Source: Armigeres subalbatus
Lineage: Eukaryota > Arthropoda > Insecta > Diptera > Culicidae
Reading direction: 5' to 3'
DNA: 64,000 nt
Assembly (NCBI RefSeq): GCF_024139115.2
Contig: NC_085139.1
Span: 72,707,203-72,771,202, forward strand
Made by a program: the position numbers and the translations under genes. Below are positions 23,460 to 34,688 of the stretch, piece after piece (the stretch's first letter is position 1; every line of letters starts with the position of its first letter). The notes below the pieces were generated by a model. The model did no database searches, had not been told where the DNA came from, and saw nothing but the letters and a program-made list of their open reading frames with translations.

Positions 23460-24260
23460 CTATCAATTATCTTTCTTTCTTTCATTTCCTTTTTTAAATT
23501 CTCACTTCTTCCTTTTTCTTCTTCTCTTCCCTTCCTTATTCTTTCTTCCTGCTTTTTAATTTTTCCTTAATCTTTTTTTCTTCCTAATTCTTGGGTACTT
23601 ATTCAAAAGAACGTATGTGATTTTGCAAACAAAGATTCAAACGTCGATTTGCCCAATCTTATGGCACACCCACGCAAATCAACACCATCAACAGGTAGCC
23701 GAAGCCTCTTCCTATCTGTCTAAGGTGATGGTTTACGTGGGAGGGCTATCATATCGGACAACTCGACATTTGAATCTTTGTTAACAAAATGACATACGTC
23801 CTTTTGAATAAGTACCCGAATAAGTTCTTCTTCTGTTTCTCCTTTCTTTCTCCTTTCTTCTTTCTTTTTCCTTCTTTTTATCTTCCTTCTTTTTTGTCCC
23901 ACTTTTTATCATTAACTTCTCACTTCTTACCATTCATGTCTCACTTCTCATCTTTTTCTTTCCACTTACCAATTATCATCTTTTACTTCTCACCTCTTGC
24001 TTCATATTTCGCTTTTCACACTTCTTACTTCTCACCTATTACGTCCCACGGTACAGAGTAAAAAACTCATTTCTCACTTCTAATTTTTGCATCTCATCTC
24101 TTACTACTCATTTCTCGCTTTTTACTACTCACTTCGATCATATCACTTCTCATTTATTACTCTTTACATGTAATTTCTTACTAGTCACATCTCATATGTC
24201 ATTTCTCAGAACTCACCTCTCAATTTTTTCTCGCTTCTTACTTCTTACTTCTCACTTCAC
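23460..24260. repeat. Pyrimidine-rich tract, TTCTTTCT / CACTTCTC type
   Basis: The + strand is dominated by TTTCTTCC, then CTCACTTCTTAC words over about 800 bp, with a hairpin element (23593-23818) inside. On the opposite strand it resembles the purine tract at 1015-1545. It is likewise followed by TTCGGCC/TTCGGTC words (24283-24328). Confidence 0.8.
23593..23818. mobile_element. 226-bp hairpin MITE
   Basis: The left end GGGTACTTATTCAAAAGAAC is matched by the right end GTCCTTTTGAATAAGTACCC in inverted complement. Similarity continues inwards through AACAAAGATTCAAA to near the centre, so almost the whole element is one imperfect palindrome. It interrupts the pyrimidine tract. No certain target duplication is visible because the flanks are repetitive. 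Confidence 0.8.
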
Positions 24261-24273
24261 ACACTTAATAGCA

Positions 24274-24328
24274 AATAGCTTTCGGCCACTGACGCTTTTG
24301 GCAAAATGGTATTCGGTCAAATGACCCT
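24274..24328. repeat. TTCGGCC / TTCGGTCAAATGACC words
   Basis: Three degenerate copies of the word also seen at 1558-1680 and 26963-27160 close the pyrimidine tract, including CTTTCGGCCACTGACG and ATTCGGTCAAATGACC. They suggest that these tracts and the minisatellite belong to one element type. Confidence 0.55.
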
Positions 24329-26959
24329 GAACCTTTGAAATCATGTTTAAATGGTTGTTAACTGACGCAACAAACGAATAGAATGATGAAATCAACTACG
24401 GGTGCGGTAGTGAAGAAAAATTCGTAAAAGGCTCAACGAATCGACAATTGGCTGCTTGACAGGTGATGGGCGCACCTTTTTTTTCAATAACTTGATCGGG
24501 TCAATATCTGCTTGAGATTTTGAAAACCTGGGTTGGCTTAATCATTGCTTAAAAGCATTAGAACTGTTTCGCAGCAGAATGCTGTGTCCGGATGCGGTAG
24601 TGCCGGCCCGTGACACTTATTAAATTATTTCTTTGACGTAACGAGTCCGTTGACAGCTTTCCAGAATATGGGATAGCAGAGTGGTCTATGTTGGTCGTTC
24701 TTGAGTCTGCATGAGCGATATAGGACCGTGCGCTTGCTGAAAGGTTAACGCTCGGACAGTCAATGGGTTTTCATCGCCAAATGTAAATTACGAGAAAATG
24801 TGCAGCCGATACCCGCATATGCTTTCCAATGCGTAGTTACGAGAAGGTGTCACAATTCTTGATTGCTTTTTATCACTTGGAAATCAGTGAAGTAAGGTTC
24901 ACCAAAAATCGTATCGAATATGAACGGATATGAACCGACATTAACATCGACGGGAATGTGTGGACTTTATTTTACAGGATGTACCAATCAGGAATTGAAA
25001 CCAAATTGGTTTGAGACTACACCGCACTGGACAACAACGGTGTCACATCTTGTACGATTCTATAATCTGAGAAGGAAAAATGGGCAAGAATGCTGCTGGT
25101 TTTAACATTTGTCAAAATCCTGGTGGAGCATTCGAAGCTGGATTAGGATTACTATGGAAGGGTGACAATATACGATTCTCAAATACAGCTACGGAATAGC
25201 TTTTAAGCGAATTTGGGCTCTCGAGAGACGTTTCTACGATTTAATTTTTGCCTACCAAGCCATCGATTTTCAAAGGATTGTTTTCTCAAAGGTACCGTTC
25301 TAATAAGCACCATCAGCTAACAAAAAATCTTGGAGGCTTCGTCAATGCTCGTGATAGCGGAGTTGAAAGTTTTAATGCGGTTTTGCACCCTTCTTATGAA
25401 GCTTATCTTCGTCCATGAAAACCCAATTGTTACTTGATTTCAACTAGAGTCCCTCGTTTACTTGGCTATGAAACATTCAATCGACATGAACAACGTTGAC
25501 TGTATCCAAATTGTATTCATGGATTGTCATTCTTCCAACATTGCCTTCAATCCTTTCCCCAGTAAAGCATTCCAGGAAACGAAACGCACGAACGATATCG
25601 TACTGATTATGACGACGGGAGTTGAGTTTCCCGGCACCTTTTTAGGGATTCTGCATAAAAAATTGAGCTCGCTGACAACTAATTTACTCAGCCTTTTGGG
25701 GTTTGTTTGTTGCTCCCGTCGTTTCGTGTTTACAAAGGTCGAAAGTCAAGCGCTTTACATACTTTGACTTGCCGAAGAAGCGGGTCAGCGCACCTAAATG
25801 GTTGTCAATGACAAGAGGAAAAACAGAAAAAAAATCGCAATTTGAGAAGGGATGGTAATGAAAGTTGGAAAATTTCATTCTGTCATAATGACAATGGGGG
25901 AGACTTTGTTTGAGTTGCTTTTTTGTGTGGCGAGCAACGATACTACCTTGATAATGATTGGTTGTTTTGTTTGAACAGACTTGGGGTTATTTTTTTCTGT
26001 CTAGCGATTAAGGACGGAGCTTGAGCGATCGATATATTGTACTGAAAATGTTTCCAGTGAAATTTAAGAGGAGACGAGAGTATTGGAAATAGTACATAAA
26101 TAAAAGGTTTAGGTATGCAGCTCTTATAATATAAACTGTTGATCAGAAAATATGAAAAATAAATATTTTTATAATATTTCAATTTAGCGAAATGAATTTG
26201 TCAATTCATTGGTGGATCATTTTCAACACTGTCAAAAGGTCTTAGACCTTTTTATGATTGCTAGAGAATGTGAAACTTTTTCAGTGAATAACATAAAACA
26301 AATAGACATATGATAGCCAGAAAATGCTTTATTTCTCTGGCAGTACTTCTAATAAACTAACGTGCAACGAAAGTTCCACTTTCGGTATCAACCATTACCC
26401 AAACCCGCTAAACGAAGTGGAACCCACTGCAAGGCCCACTTATATCATTTCTGGTAATGCTGTTACACAACTCAGAAGAAAACTACTCGCTCCGATGGCG
26501 ATGGTGATGTGATGATTTTTCTCTGGCGCGCCATGGCGTTCCGCATTTGTTGTGTAGCACATGGTAGAGCAAAAAAAAAATTGAAATGCTAACCAAACCA
26601 GTAAGCGACAAACCCAAACAACCATACCTACCTTTTGATTTTTTGTGACCACCACCGTTTACTTATCTCCGACACCACCATATAAAAAACCATCACACAG
26701 TGGGCAAAACTTCAACATATGGAATAGGCAGAATAGTGTTACTGCGTGAAACTAAAATAGATTAGCAACACAATTGCAACTGAGCGATGCTGTTTGAATT
26801 CTAGGGTCGATTAATTTTTGTATTTTGTTTTATTCGCCTGCCTTTTATTTGCATGTGCATTTTTATGCCCAGAATAAGCAATTTGTATCATTTGTTTGCC
26901 ATTCGGACTCAAGGTTAAAGTTAAGGTCAAGGATTCAATACAGTATAGAACATCACAGC
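24329..26959. other. No gene recognised
   Basis: No tandem structure or protein similarity is recognised. Open frames at 24920-25105 and 25462-25767 (61 and 101 codons) have no recognisable domain. Confidence 0.4.
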
Positions 26960-26962
26960 ACA

Positions 26963-27160
26963 AGGAAGGGTCATTTGGCCGGAACCCATTCGTCCGAAAG
27001 CCATTTGGCCGAATGCCACTGGGCCGAACAAACCATTAGGCTGAAAGCCATCTGGCCGAAAGGGTCATTTGGCCAAAAGGGTCATTTGACCGAACAAATG
27101 GTATATTCGGCCAAACAACTTTCGGCCTAGTGGCATTCGGCCAAATTACCCTTCCCCAAA
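26963..27160. mobile_element. Foldback element of TTTGGCCGAA words
   Basis: A dozen copies of TTGGCCGAA / TTCGGCCAA-type words are arranged so that the left part (GAAGGGTCATTTGGCCG at about 26963) and the right part (CGGCCAAATTACCCTTC ending at about 27156) are inverted complements. The whole is a 190-200 bp imperfect palindrome built from a short minisatellite. It is a miniature relative of elements whose terminal repeats are tandem arrays. Confidence 0.7.
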
Positions 27161-28317
27161 TTTTAAATTGCTTTATATTTGCAAGATGAATAAAAAATCA
27201 CATTGTCCATTCGTTGTACGGGAAAGGGCAAGGCATACGGACCACTCTTAATGAATTGGTTTCCTTTTTATGCATCCATGTATCTACGTGAGATGCGCCA
27301 ATGTCAGCAATTTGCTAATCGAGTCTCAAGAAAGAACTCTATTAGCTTTGTAAACCTCATCAATTCTCCATAACTCCGTAGCTCTGCTCTGTTTGTTTTT
27401 GCCCATTGTGCGTCTGTTGGCTGGTTGATAGTCCATCTGGGAACGGCTCTCTTTCGCCTCCTTCTGTTCCGCAACCTCCTTCCCGCAACCTCAGAAAAAG
27501 GAAACTAACTTTTTCCCTGGCTAGTTTTTATTCGATCCTACTAACATAAAACTAACAGCCCAGCAGCAACGTTTAGTTTGTTTTCATTTGCTTTCTATTG
27601 AATACTACCTCTCTACCCCTCATCAATGGGGTTCCAGTCCGGTCGATTGTTTGCCCCATTCATGGTGCGCTGGTGTGATACCAATTGGATGATGATTGCC
27701 ATTCCCACCAGCTTCTCCGGCACGGCACCACAACACACCGCTCGCTACCTAGCTCTGCTGGATGGTGGTGGGATAGTAACTGACCGACGTTTACCGACAA
27801 CTGGTATTTGTGTTTACGGTCGGCGTTGCAAGTTTGTTTCGGCATTTAGATTCAATTTCGCACGCTTTCCTCACGTTTCGCCGTTACCCCACGTTTGTCT
27901 GTTTAGGGCGGTGGAGATGCTACAAGTTTTGATGCGTGCCAAAGTTCGTTGTAAAGCGTTCCAACATGGCGCGGCGGGATGCTAACAATTTGTTGGTGTG
28001 GGGGAAGAGGTTGTATGTTCCAAACGGTATTAAGTTGTGTTCGTTTGGTATTTTGGCGTTTGGTATGACAAGAAAATATCAGCTGTGAGTCGGTTCAATA
28101 ATGTTTCACATGGTTTGGCTGTCAACAGTTGCGTAGCGCTGATATTGAGGAAAAAAGTGCATAGTATTTGCGTGTGTTACAAATTTGTTGTTTGCTAGTA
28201 AACCTTTACCACGTACTTGTGTTTATTACTTTATTGATTTTATTCATGCATTTCTAGCTTTAAGTCTTTTTCTAGTTTTCTTCTTTTTTCCTGTTTCTTT
28301 TTCTTTTTCTTCTTCTA
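27161..28317. other. No gene recognised
   Basis: Apparently single-copy sequence. The 119-codon open frame at 27626-27985 lies in a GC-richer stretch but shows no domain, signal or family resemblance. 28260-28317 is T/C-rich. Confidence 0.4.
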
Positions 28318-28538
28318 TCTTCTATATATAAAAATGAGTTCACATTTCCTTTGAGAAAATATAACTCACGCACGGATTAACCGATTTGCAAGATTTCCTC
28401 ACTAATGGATTCGTCTTGCCAAATTTGACGGGGAAAGTTGTAAAATCAATAAAATGCACTATTTTATAGGGTGGGCTGTAAGGCAACCCTATGCGATCAC
28501 ACAAAATTTGATCTAGAGTACGGCATAAATTTTGCTAG
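28318..28538 (+). mobile_element. Helitron-like fragment or short element
   Basis: It starts TC after an A (28317) with TCTTCTATATATAAAAATGA, much like the start at 8839, and ends in GCTAG followed by T. The TCTATATATAAAAATGA start and a GCTAG end are shared by many short arthropod Helitrons. The 3' hairpin is weak, so the call is moderate. Confidence 0.5.
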
Positions 28539-28819
28539 TAAAGAGTAAAATTCCTAAAAATTGAAAGGAAGATTCTTGTTACCATGGCAACTTTGCCCCG
28601 ATATATCTCAGGTGTTTTTTGTTCATTTGTCATGATTCTTTCTAGTTACAATCTGTAGGATATCAGGATTTCATTAGTGACTACAGATTGTAAATCCGTA
28701 CATTGACCAGCCGGAATATCCGTTCCACGCTTTTTGCAAATTATGAAATTAGAGATTCTGGAATTTATGAATTTATGAATTCAGGAATTTGGGAATTTGT
28801 TAGTTTAAAAGTTTAGGAG

Positions 28820-29464
28820 TTTCGGATTTCAAGAATCCCTTGTTGTTTCTTCCAGAAACCCAGCCATCGTGGAGATCCTCCAGGATTCTATTCAGGAGGA
28901 TCGCATAGAAATGACTTCTACAGTTCTTATATGAATTCTTCCTGGAGTTCAACCAGGAATTCCTCCCGGATGTCCTGAAGGTTCTATACAAAGAGATCTT
29001 AGAAAGCTTCTACATAAATTTCTTCTGCAGTTTCTCCATGAATATCTCCTGAAGTTCAGCCAGAAATTCCCTCTGAGGGGCCTATAGCAATTCCTCCTGC
29101 AGTTTCTGTACAATTCCACTCTGAAGTTCTTCCACAAATGTGTCATGAAATTTTCCCAAAAATTCATGCTCGAAGTCCACCAGAAATTCTTCCTGGAATT
29201 CCTACGATAACTCCACCTAGTTATTTTGAGAGTTCGTTCAGAAAATCATTCTGGAACTTCTCCAGTAATTCCTTCTTTGGTTCCATCAGAAATTTCTTCT
29301 CGAATATCTCTAAAAGCTTATTATTATTATTGTCTTTATTTTAGAGGCTTTCAGCCCTAGGCTGGCTCACCTCTTCTCTCTAAAATCTTTTCTAGGAATC
29401 CATCCTGAAGTTCCACAAGCATATCCTTTTTGATTTCCTCTTAAAATTACTCCGGGATTTTTTT
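28820..29464. repeat. Degenerate 12-bp GGAATTCCTCC-type repeat, block 1
   Basis: Words such as AATTCCTCCTGGA and GAAGTTCTTCCAGAAATT recur every 12 bp or a multiple. It is the same repeat class as the blocks at 49.2-55.2 kb. A 57-bp retroposon interrupts it at 29320-29376. Its frames give Asn/Ser/Arg-rich or Pro/Ile-rich periodic peptides that are not genes. Confidence 0.7.
29320..29376 (-). mobile_element. Micro-retroposon, severely 5'-truncated non-LTR 3' end, copy 1
   Basis: On the minus strand the insert reads GAGCCAGCCTAGGGCTGAAA, continues to TAAAATAAAGAC and ends in a (AAT)n tail. The flanks TCTCTAAAAGCTT (29307-29319) and TCTCTAAAATCTT (29377-29389) are a 13-bp target duplication with one mismatch. 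The same terminal sequence occurs in copy 2 at 29855. I interpret both as the last ~50 bp of a non-LTR element. Confidence 0.75.
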
Positions 29465-29523
29465 AAATTTAAAATATCCTCGAGTCACCACGAGTACGTT
29501 GGCTTATGTCCCTGTCTTACTAA

Positions 29524-29937
29524 CAGAGATGCATCTGAACAAGAGAACGCGTGTTCGTGTTCAAAACGTTCTGAACACTGCACACTGTTCAAGAGCACTG
29601 ACCTAACCTAGCAACTTGTATCCTAGGAAAACAAATTCAAGCGACGGCATGCTACACATTTTTCGGCTAGAAGTAAAACACGTGGACATCTAACGGATAG
29701 GAATCAAGCATGCTCGTATGTTTTTTGCATTGTTCCAAATCTAAGGAATCTTAGTTACCATGATCGTTTTGCTTGCGTACCAACCCAGTGCACACTGAAC
29801 TGTGTTCAGAGTTCAAAACTAAGAACACCAAGGCACGCTCTTGGCTCATGTTCTTTTTTTTTGTCTTTATTTAGGAGACTTGCAGCCCGAGGCTGGCTCG
29901 TCTCCGAGGCTCATGTTCTGTTCAGGATGCATCTATG
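29524..29937. mobile_element. 414-bp hAT-type non-autonomous element
   Basis: It begins CAGAGATGCATCTGAAC and ends GTTCAGGATGCATCTATG, near-perfect inverted complements. It is flanked by the identical octamer CTTACTAA (29516-29523 and 29938-29945). The matching uninterrupted 3' end at 43438 carries one CTTACTAA, which confirms the empty site. It contains a 53-bp retroposon near its right end. Confidence 0.9.
29855..29907 (-). mobile_element. Micro-retroposon, copy 2, 53 bp
   Basis: On the minus strand it reads TCGGAGACGAGCCAGCCTCG onward to TAAATAAAGAC with a poly(A) tail. It is flanked by a perfect 12-bp duplication GGCTCATGTTCT (29843-29854 and 29908-29919). Its sequence matches copy 1 at 29320. 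The duplication and tail show insertion by target-primed reverse transcription of a source truncated to its last few dozen bases. Confidence 0.88.
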
Positions 29938-30117
29938 CTTACTAATATAATAATAAGATGATATCGATTGTACATACTACAAAAAAAACGTGGCTTCGTA
30001 AAGTGTTATACACGCCTGAGCCTACCAAATAAACGAATTTGGAAAATAAAAATTTAAAATATCGCTGCCGAATGATTTGTTTTCTCACATTTGTCACTCC
30101 TTAAAGTAGTAACCGAC

Positions 30118-33100
30118 GTGAGTTATTCCAAGAATTCCTGGAAGAAGAATTCCTGGGAGACCTTAGGCAGAATGCCTGGAGAATCTCCAAGAAAAATTCC
30201 TGAGATACATCCTGAATTTCCCCCATGAATTCATTCTGAATTTCCCCAGAAATTCATTCTGAATTCCCTTAGGAATTATTCCGGATTCCTCCAAGAATTC
30301 ATTCCGAATTCATCCGGAATTGATTCCGAACTCCCCCAGGAGTTCATTCTTAACTCCCCCAGGAATTCATTTCAAATTATTCCAAAAAATCATTCTGAAT
30401 CTCCAGGAATTCATTCTGAATTCCCCCAGCAATTCATTCTGAATTCCCCCAGGAATTAATTCTGAATTCCCCCAGGAATACATTCAGAATTCCCCAAGGA
30501 ATACATTCTGAGTTCCCCAAGGAATACATTCTGAATTCCCCCAGGAATTCATTCTGAATTCCCCCAGGAATTTATTCTGAATTCCCCCAGGAATTCATTC
30601 TGAATTCCCCCAGGAATTCATTCTGGATTCCCCCAGGAATTCATTCTGATTTCCCCCAGAAATTCATTTTGGATTCCCCCAGGAATTCATTCTGAATTCA
30701 CCCAGGAATTCATTTCTTTCATTCTAAATTCCCCCAGGAATTCATTCTGAATTCCCCCAGGAATTCATTCTGAATTCCCCCAGGAATTCATTCTGAATTA
30801 CCCCAGGAATTCATTCTGAATTCCCCCAGGAATTCATTCTGAATTCCACCAGGAATTCATTCTGAATTCACCCAGGAATTCATTCTGAATTTCCCCAGGA
30901 GTTCATTCTGAATTCCCTCAGGAATTAATTTTGAATTCCCCCAGGAATTCATTCTGAATTCCCCCAGGAATTCATTCTGAATTCCCCCAGGAATTCATTC
31001 TGAATTTTCCCAGGAATTAATTCTGAATTTCCCCAGGAATGTATTCTGAATTCCCCCAGGAATTCATTCTGAATTCCCCCAGGAATTCATTCTGGATTCT
31101 CGCAGGAATTCTTTCTGGATTCCCGCAGGAATTCATTCTGAATTCCCTCAGAAATTCATTCTGAATTCCCTCAGGAAACCATTCTGAATTTTCTCTGGAA
31201 TTCATTCTGAATTCCCCCAGGAATTCATTCTGAATTCCCCCTGGAATTCATTCTGAATTCCCCCAGAAATTCGTTCTGAATTCCCCCAGGAATTCATTCT
31301 GAATTCTCCCAGGAATTCATTCTGAATTCTCTCAGGAATCCTTTCTGAATTCTCCCAGGAATGTATTCTGCATTCCCCCAGGAATTCATGCTGAACTCCC
31401 CCAGGAATTCATTTTGAATTTCCCCAGGAACTCATTCCTAATTCCCCGAGGAATTCATTCTGATTTCCCCCCGGAATTCATTCTGAATTTCCCCAGAAAT
31501 TCATTCTGAATTCCCCCAAGAAGTAATTCTGAATTCCCCCAGGAATTCATTCTGAATTCCCCAGGAATTCATTCTGAATTCCCCCAGGAATTCATTCTGA
31601 ATTCCCCCAGGAATTCATTCTGAATCCCCCAGGTATTCATTCTGAATTCCCCCAGGTATTCACTCTGAATTCCCACAGGAATTCATTCTAAATTCCCGCA
31701 GGAATTCATTCTGAATTCCCACAGGAATTCATTCTGAATTCCCAAGGAATTCTTTCTGAATTCCCCCAAGCATTCATTGTGAATTACCCCAGAATTCATT
31801 CTGAATTCCCTCAGGAATTCATTCTGAATTCTCCCAGGAATTCATTCTGAATTCTCCCAGGAATTCATTCTGAATTCTCCCAGGAATTCATTCTGAATTC
31901 TCCCAGGAATTCATTCTGAATTCTCCCAGGAATTCATTCTGAATTCTCCCAGGAATTCATTCTGAATTCCCCCAGGAATTCATTTTGAATTCCCTCAGGA
32001 ATTTATTTTGAATTCCCTCAGGAATTCATTCTGAATTCCCCCAGGAATACATTCTGAATTCCCCCAGGAATTCATTCTGAATTCCCCCAGGAATTCATTC
32101 TGAATTCCCCCAGGAATTCATTCTGAATTCCCCCAGGATTTCATTCTGAATTCCCCCAGGAATTCATTCTGAATTCCCCCAGGAATTCATTCTGAATTCC
32201 AACAGGAATTCATTCTGAATTCCCCAGAATTCATTCTGAATTCCCAGGAATTCATTCTGAATTCCCCAGGAATTCATTCTGAATTCCCAGGAATTCATTC
32301 TGAATTCCCAGGAATTCATTCTGAATTCCCCAGGAATTCATTCTGAATTCCCCCAGGAATTCATTCTGAATTCCCCAGGAATTCATTCTGAATTCCCCCA
32401 GGAATTCATTCTGAATTACCCCAGGAATTCATTCTGAATTCCCCCAGGAATTCATTCTGAATTCCCCCAGGAATTCATTCTGAATTCCCCCAGGAATTCA
32501 TTCTGAATTCCCCCAGGAATTCATTCTGAATTCCTCCAGAAATTCATTCTGAATTCCTCCAGGAATTCATTCTGAATTCCCCCAGGAATTCGTTCTGAAT
32601 TCACCCAGGAATTTATTCTGAATTCCCTCAGAAATTCATTCTGAATTCCCCCAGGAATTCATTCTGAATTCCCCCAGGAATTCATTCTGAATTCTCCCTG
32701 GAATGTATTCTGAATTCTCCCAGGAATTCATTCTGAATTCCTCCAAGAATTCATTCTGAATTCTCCAAGGAATTCATTCTGAATTCCCCCAGGAATGTAT
32801 TCTGAATTTCCCCAGGAATTCATTCTGAATTCCCCCAGGAATTCATTCTGAATTTCCCCAGGAATTCATTCTGAATTCACCCAGGAATTTATTCTGCATT
32901 CCCCCCGGAATTCATTCTGAATTCCCCCAGGAATTCATTCTGAATTCGCCCAGGAATTCATTCTGAATTCTCCCAGGAATGTATTCTGAATTCCTCCAGG
33001 AATTCATTTTGAATTCCCCCAGGAATTCATTTTGAATTCCCCCAGGAATTCATTTTGAATTCCCCCAGGAATTCATTCTGAATTTCCCCAGGAATTCATT

Positions 33101-33665
33101 CTGAATTCCCCCAGGAATGTATTCTGAATTCCCCCAGGAATTCATTCTGAATTCCCTCAAGAATTTATTTTTAATTCCCCCGGGAATTAATTCTGAATTC
33201 CCCAGGAATTCATTCTGAATTCCCCCATGAATTCATTCTGAATTCCCCCAGAAATTCGTTCTGAATTCCCCCAGGAATACATTCTGAATCCCTCCGGAAT
33301 TCATTCTGAATTCCCCCAGGAATTCATTCTGAATTCCCCCAGGAATTCATTCCAAATTCCTCCAGGAATTCATTCCGAATTCCTCCAGGAATTCATTTCG
33401 AATTCCTCCAGGAATTCATTCCGAATTCCACCATAAATTCATTCCGAATTCCTCCAGGAATTCATTCCGAATTCCTCCGGGAATTCATTCCGAATTTCTC
33501 CAGGAATTCATTCCGATATCCTCAAGGAATTCATTATGAATTCCTCCAGGAATTCATTCCGAATTCCTCCAGGAAATCATTCCGAATTCCTCCAGGAATT
33601 CATTCCGAATTCTTCCAGGAATTCATTCCGAATTCCTCCAGGAATTCATTCCGAATTCCCCCAGG
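30118..33665. repeat. 23-bp satellite array 2 (GGAATTC-N5-GAATTCC-N4)
   Basis: About 150 units of 23 bp: GGAATTC, ATTCT, GAATTCC, CCCA. The two half-sites are inverted complements and each contains GAATTC. Spacing checks at 31928 and 31951 give exactly 23. The left margin (30118-30400) is degenerate, the centre is homogeneous, and the right margin (33340-33665) uses variant spacers TCCGAATTCCTCC. Short TTCTCCC and 22-bp variants form local runs. Unlike array 1, this unit has stops in most frames. Confidence 0.97.
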
Positions 33666-33978
33666 AACACGATAACGACGGTCTTGTGGCAATGGCATTT
33701 GGAAAGGAAGGCGGATTTGAAAACGACCCAGCTTCGCTGGTTGGCGCTGACGAGGTACGATATCGACGCATGGAAATGTGATATGCAGGGGGTAGTTTGA
33801 TGAGCTGGTGGACGATAACACCTGGATCTCCACCCGGCTCGCGAATGGTCGTAAATGACGATCAAGTGCAAATGGGTGAACAGAACGATGTGTGATGCTG
33901 CAGGGAATCCACATAGTTACAAGGCACGCACGGTTACTCGTCAATCGTTGTGTGATACCTTTTCGCCCTAGCTATCTA
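33666..33978. other. Unassigned sequence before the copia fragment
   Basis: No satellite and no secure protein match. Retroelement coding begins at about 33979, and this may be decayed upstream sequence of the same element. Confidence 0.35.
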
Positions 33979-34358
33979 GAATGACCTCGCCATCGATCAA
34001 ATGAACGCAGTAACGGCCTTCTTGCAGGATGATCTCGACGAAGAGATTTATATGGAGCAGCCTCCATGCTTCGTAGACGCTAAGCGGAAGACAATGGTAT
34101 GTAAGCTGAACAAAGCGTTTTACGGCTTGCAGCAGTTGAGCCGAGTTTGGAACCACATGGATATGGCTCTGAGACGCTTCGGTCTAGTACCGTCACAATT
34201 CGATCCTTGTGTGTACTGTCCAAGTGCTTCCTGATGAAAGATCTGGGACAAGCGCAACATTGCCTTGGTATAAGGATCAGTCGAAACGACGACTTCATCT
34301 CATTAGACCAGGAAGCTTACGTCGGAAGCTTAAATACCGAAACGGCTCGGCATGGATG
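33979..34358 (+). pseudogene. Ty1/copia reverse transcriptase fragment
   Basis: The frame from 33979 gives AIDQMNAVTAFLQ, DLDEEIYMEQP and KLNKAFYGLQQLSRVW, then FGLVPSQFDPCVY. These are the consecutive copia-type motifs up to the segment before the catalytic YVDD. A second frame from 34147 continues with MKDLGQAQHCLGIRIS and ISLDQEAYVGSL, the motif after the active site. The YVDD stretch and about 50 residues are missing at the junction near 34215, so the copy is inactive. No LTR, integrase or RNase H is visible in the window. Confidence 0.88.
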
Positions 34359-34548
34359 AAACCCGTAAGGAAAAAAGTGAATTCGAATCATGACGCCGAA
34401 TTGGCAGCAAAGAAGAACGCAGGGTGTCCATCTAGTCGGGAAAACCCGGAAAATCGGGAGAAACCGGGAATTCAATATACGCCAAAGTGACAAACATTCC
34501 TTGTCATAGTTATAATTCTGATTTTTTTTTTGTAATTCTTGAGTAATT

Positions 34549-34688
34549 GGAAGATTTTGATTTGAAAAAATGTAGTAGAGGTAACCACTTTCCTTCGATG
34601 GGACTTGAACCCTTCTGAGGGTCGTGTGTTCGAGTCCCATCGAAGGAAAGTGGTTACCTCCAATACATTTTTCAAATCAGAGTCTTCC
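34549..34688. repeat. 60-bp perfect-type inverted repeat (hairpin)
   Basis: The arms at 34549-34610 and 34626-34688 are inverted complements with a few mismatches around a ~15-bp loop. The arm core is GGTAACCACTTTCCTTCGAT. Each arm carries a GTTCGAGTCCC-like word that resembles a tRNA T-loop, but no tRNA fold is possible around it. It could be a small foldback element. Confidence 0.75.

Larger units (their letters stand above)
29479..30049 (+). mobile_element. I-like non-LTR element, 5'-truncated 3' end
   Basis: The first ~45 bp (CTCGAGTCACCACGAGTACG onward) and the last ~110 bp (AAGTGTTATACACGCCTGAG, CCTACCAAATAAACGAA, A-rich end) match the 3' untranslated end of the element at 41581-43543. 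The copy is flanked by a perfect 14-bp duplication AAATTTAAAATATC (29465-29478 and 30050-30063). A hAT-type element occupies the middle. Without it only about 150 bp of the retrotransposon was inserted. Confidence 0.88.

Noticed and set aside
27626..27985. 119-codon open frame as a host gene
   Set aside because: No domain, no recognisable family, and no supporting splice or promoter context; length is compatible with chance in GC-richer sequence.
19141..33665. CRISPR-like appearance of short regular repeats
   Set aside because: Units are contiguous with no unique spacers, no cas genes are present, and the context is eukaryotic.
34600..34650. tRNA gene suggested by GTTCGAGTCCC in the hairpin
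   Set aside because: The T-stem does not pair, and the word sits in both arms of an inverted repeat.
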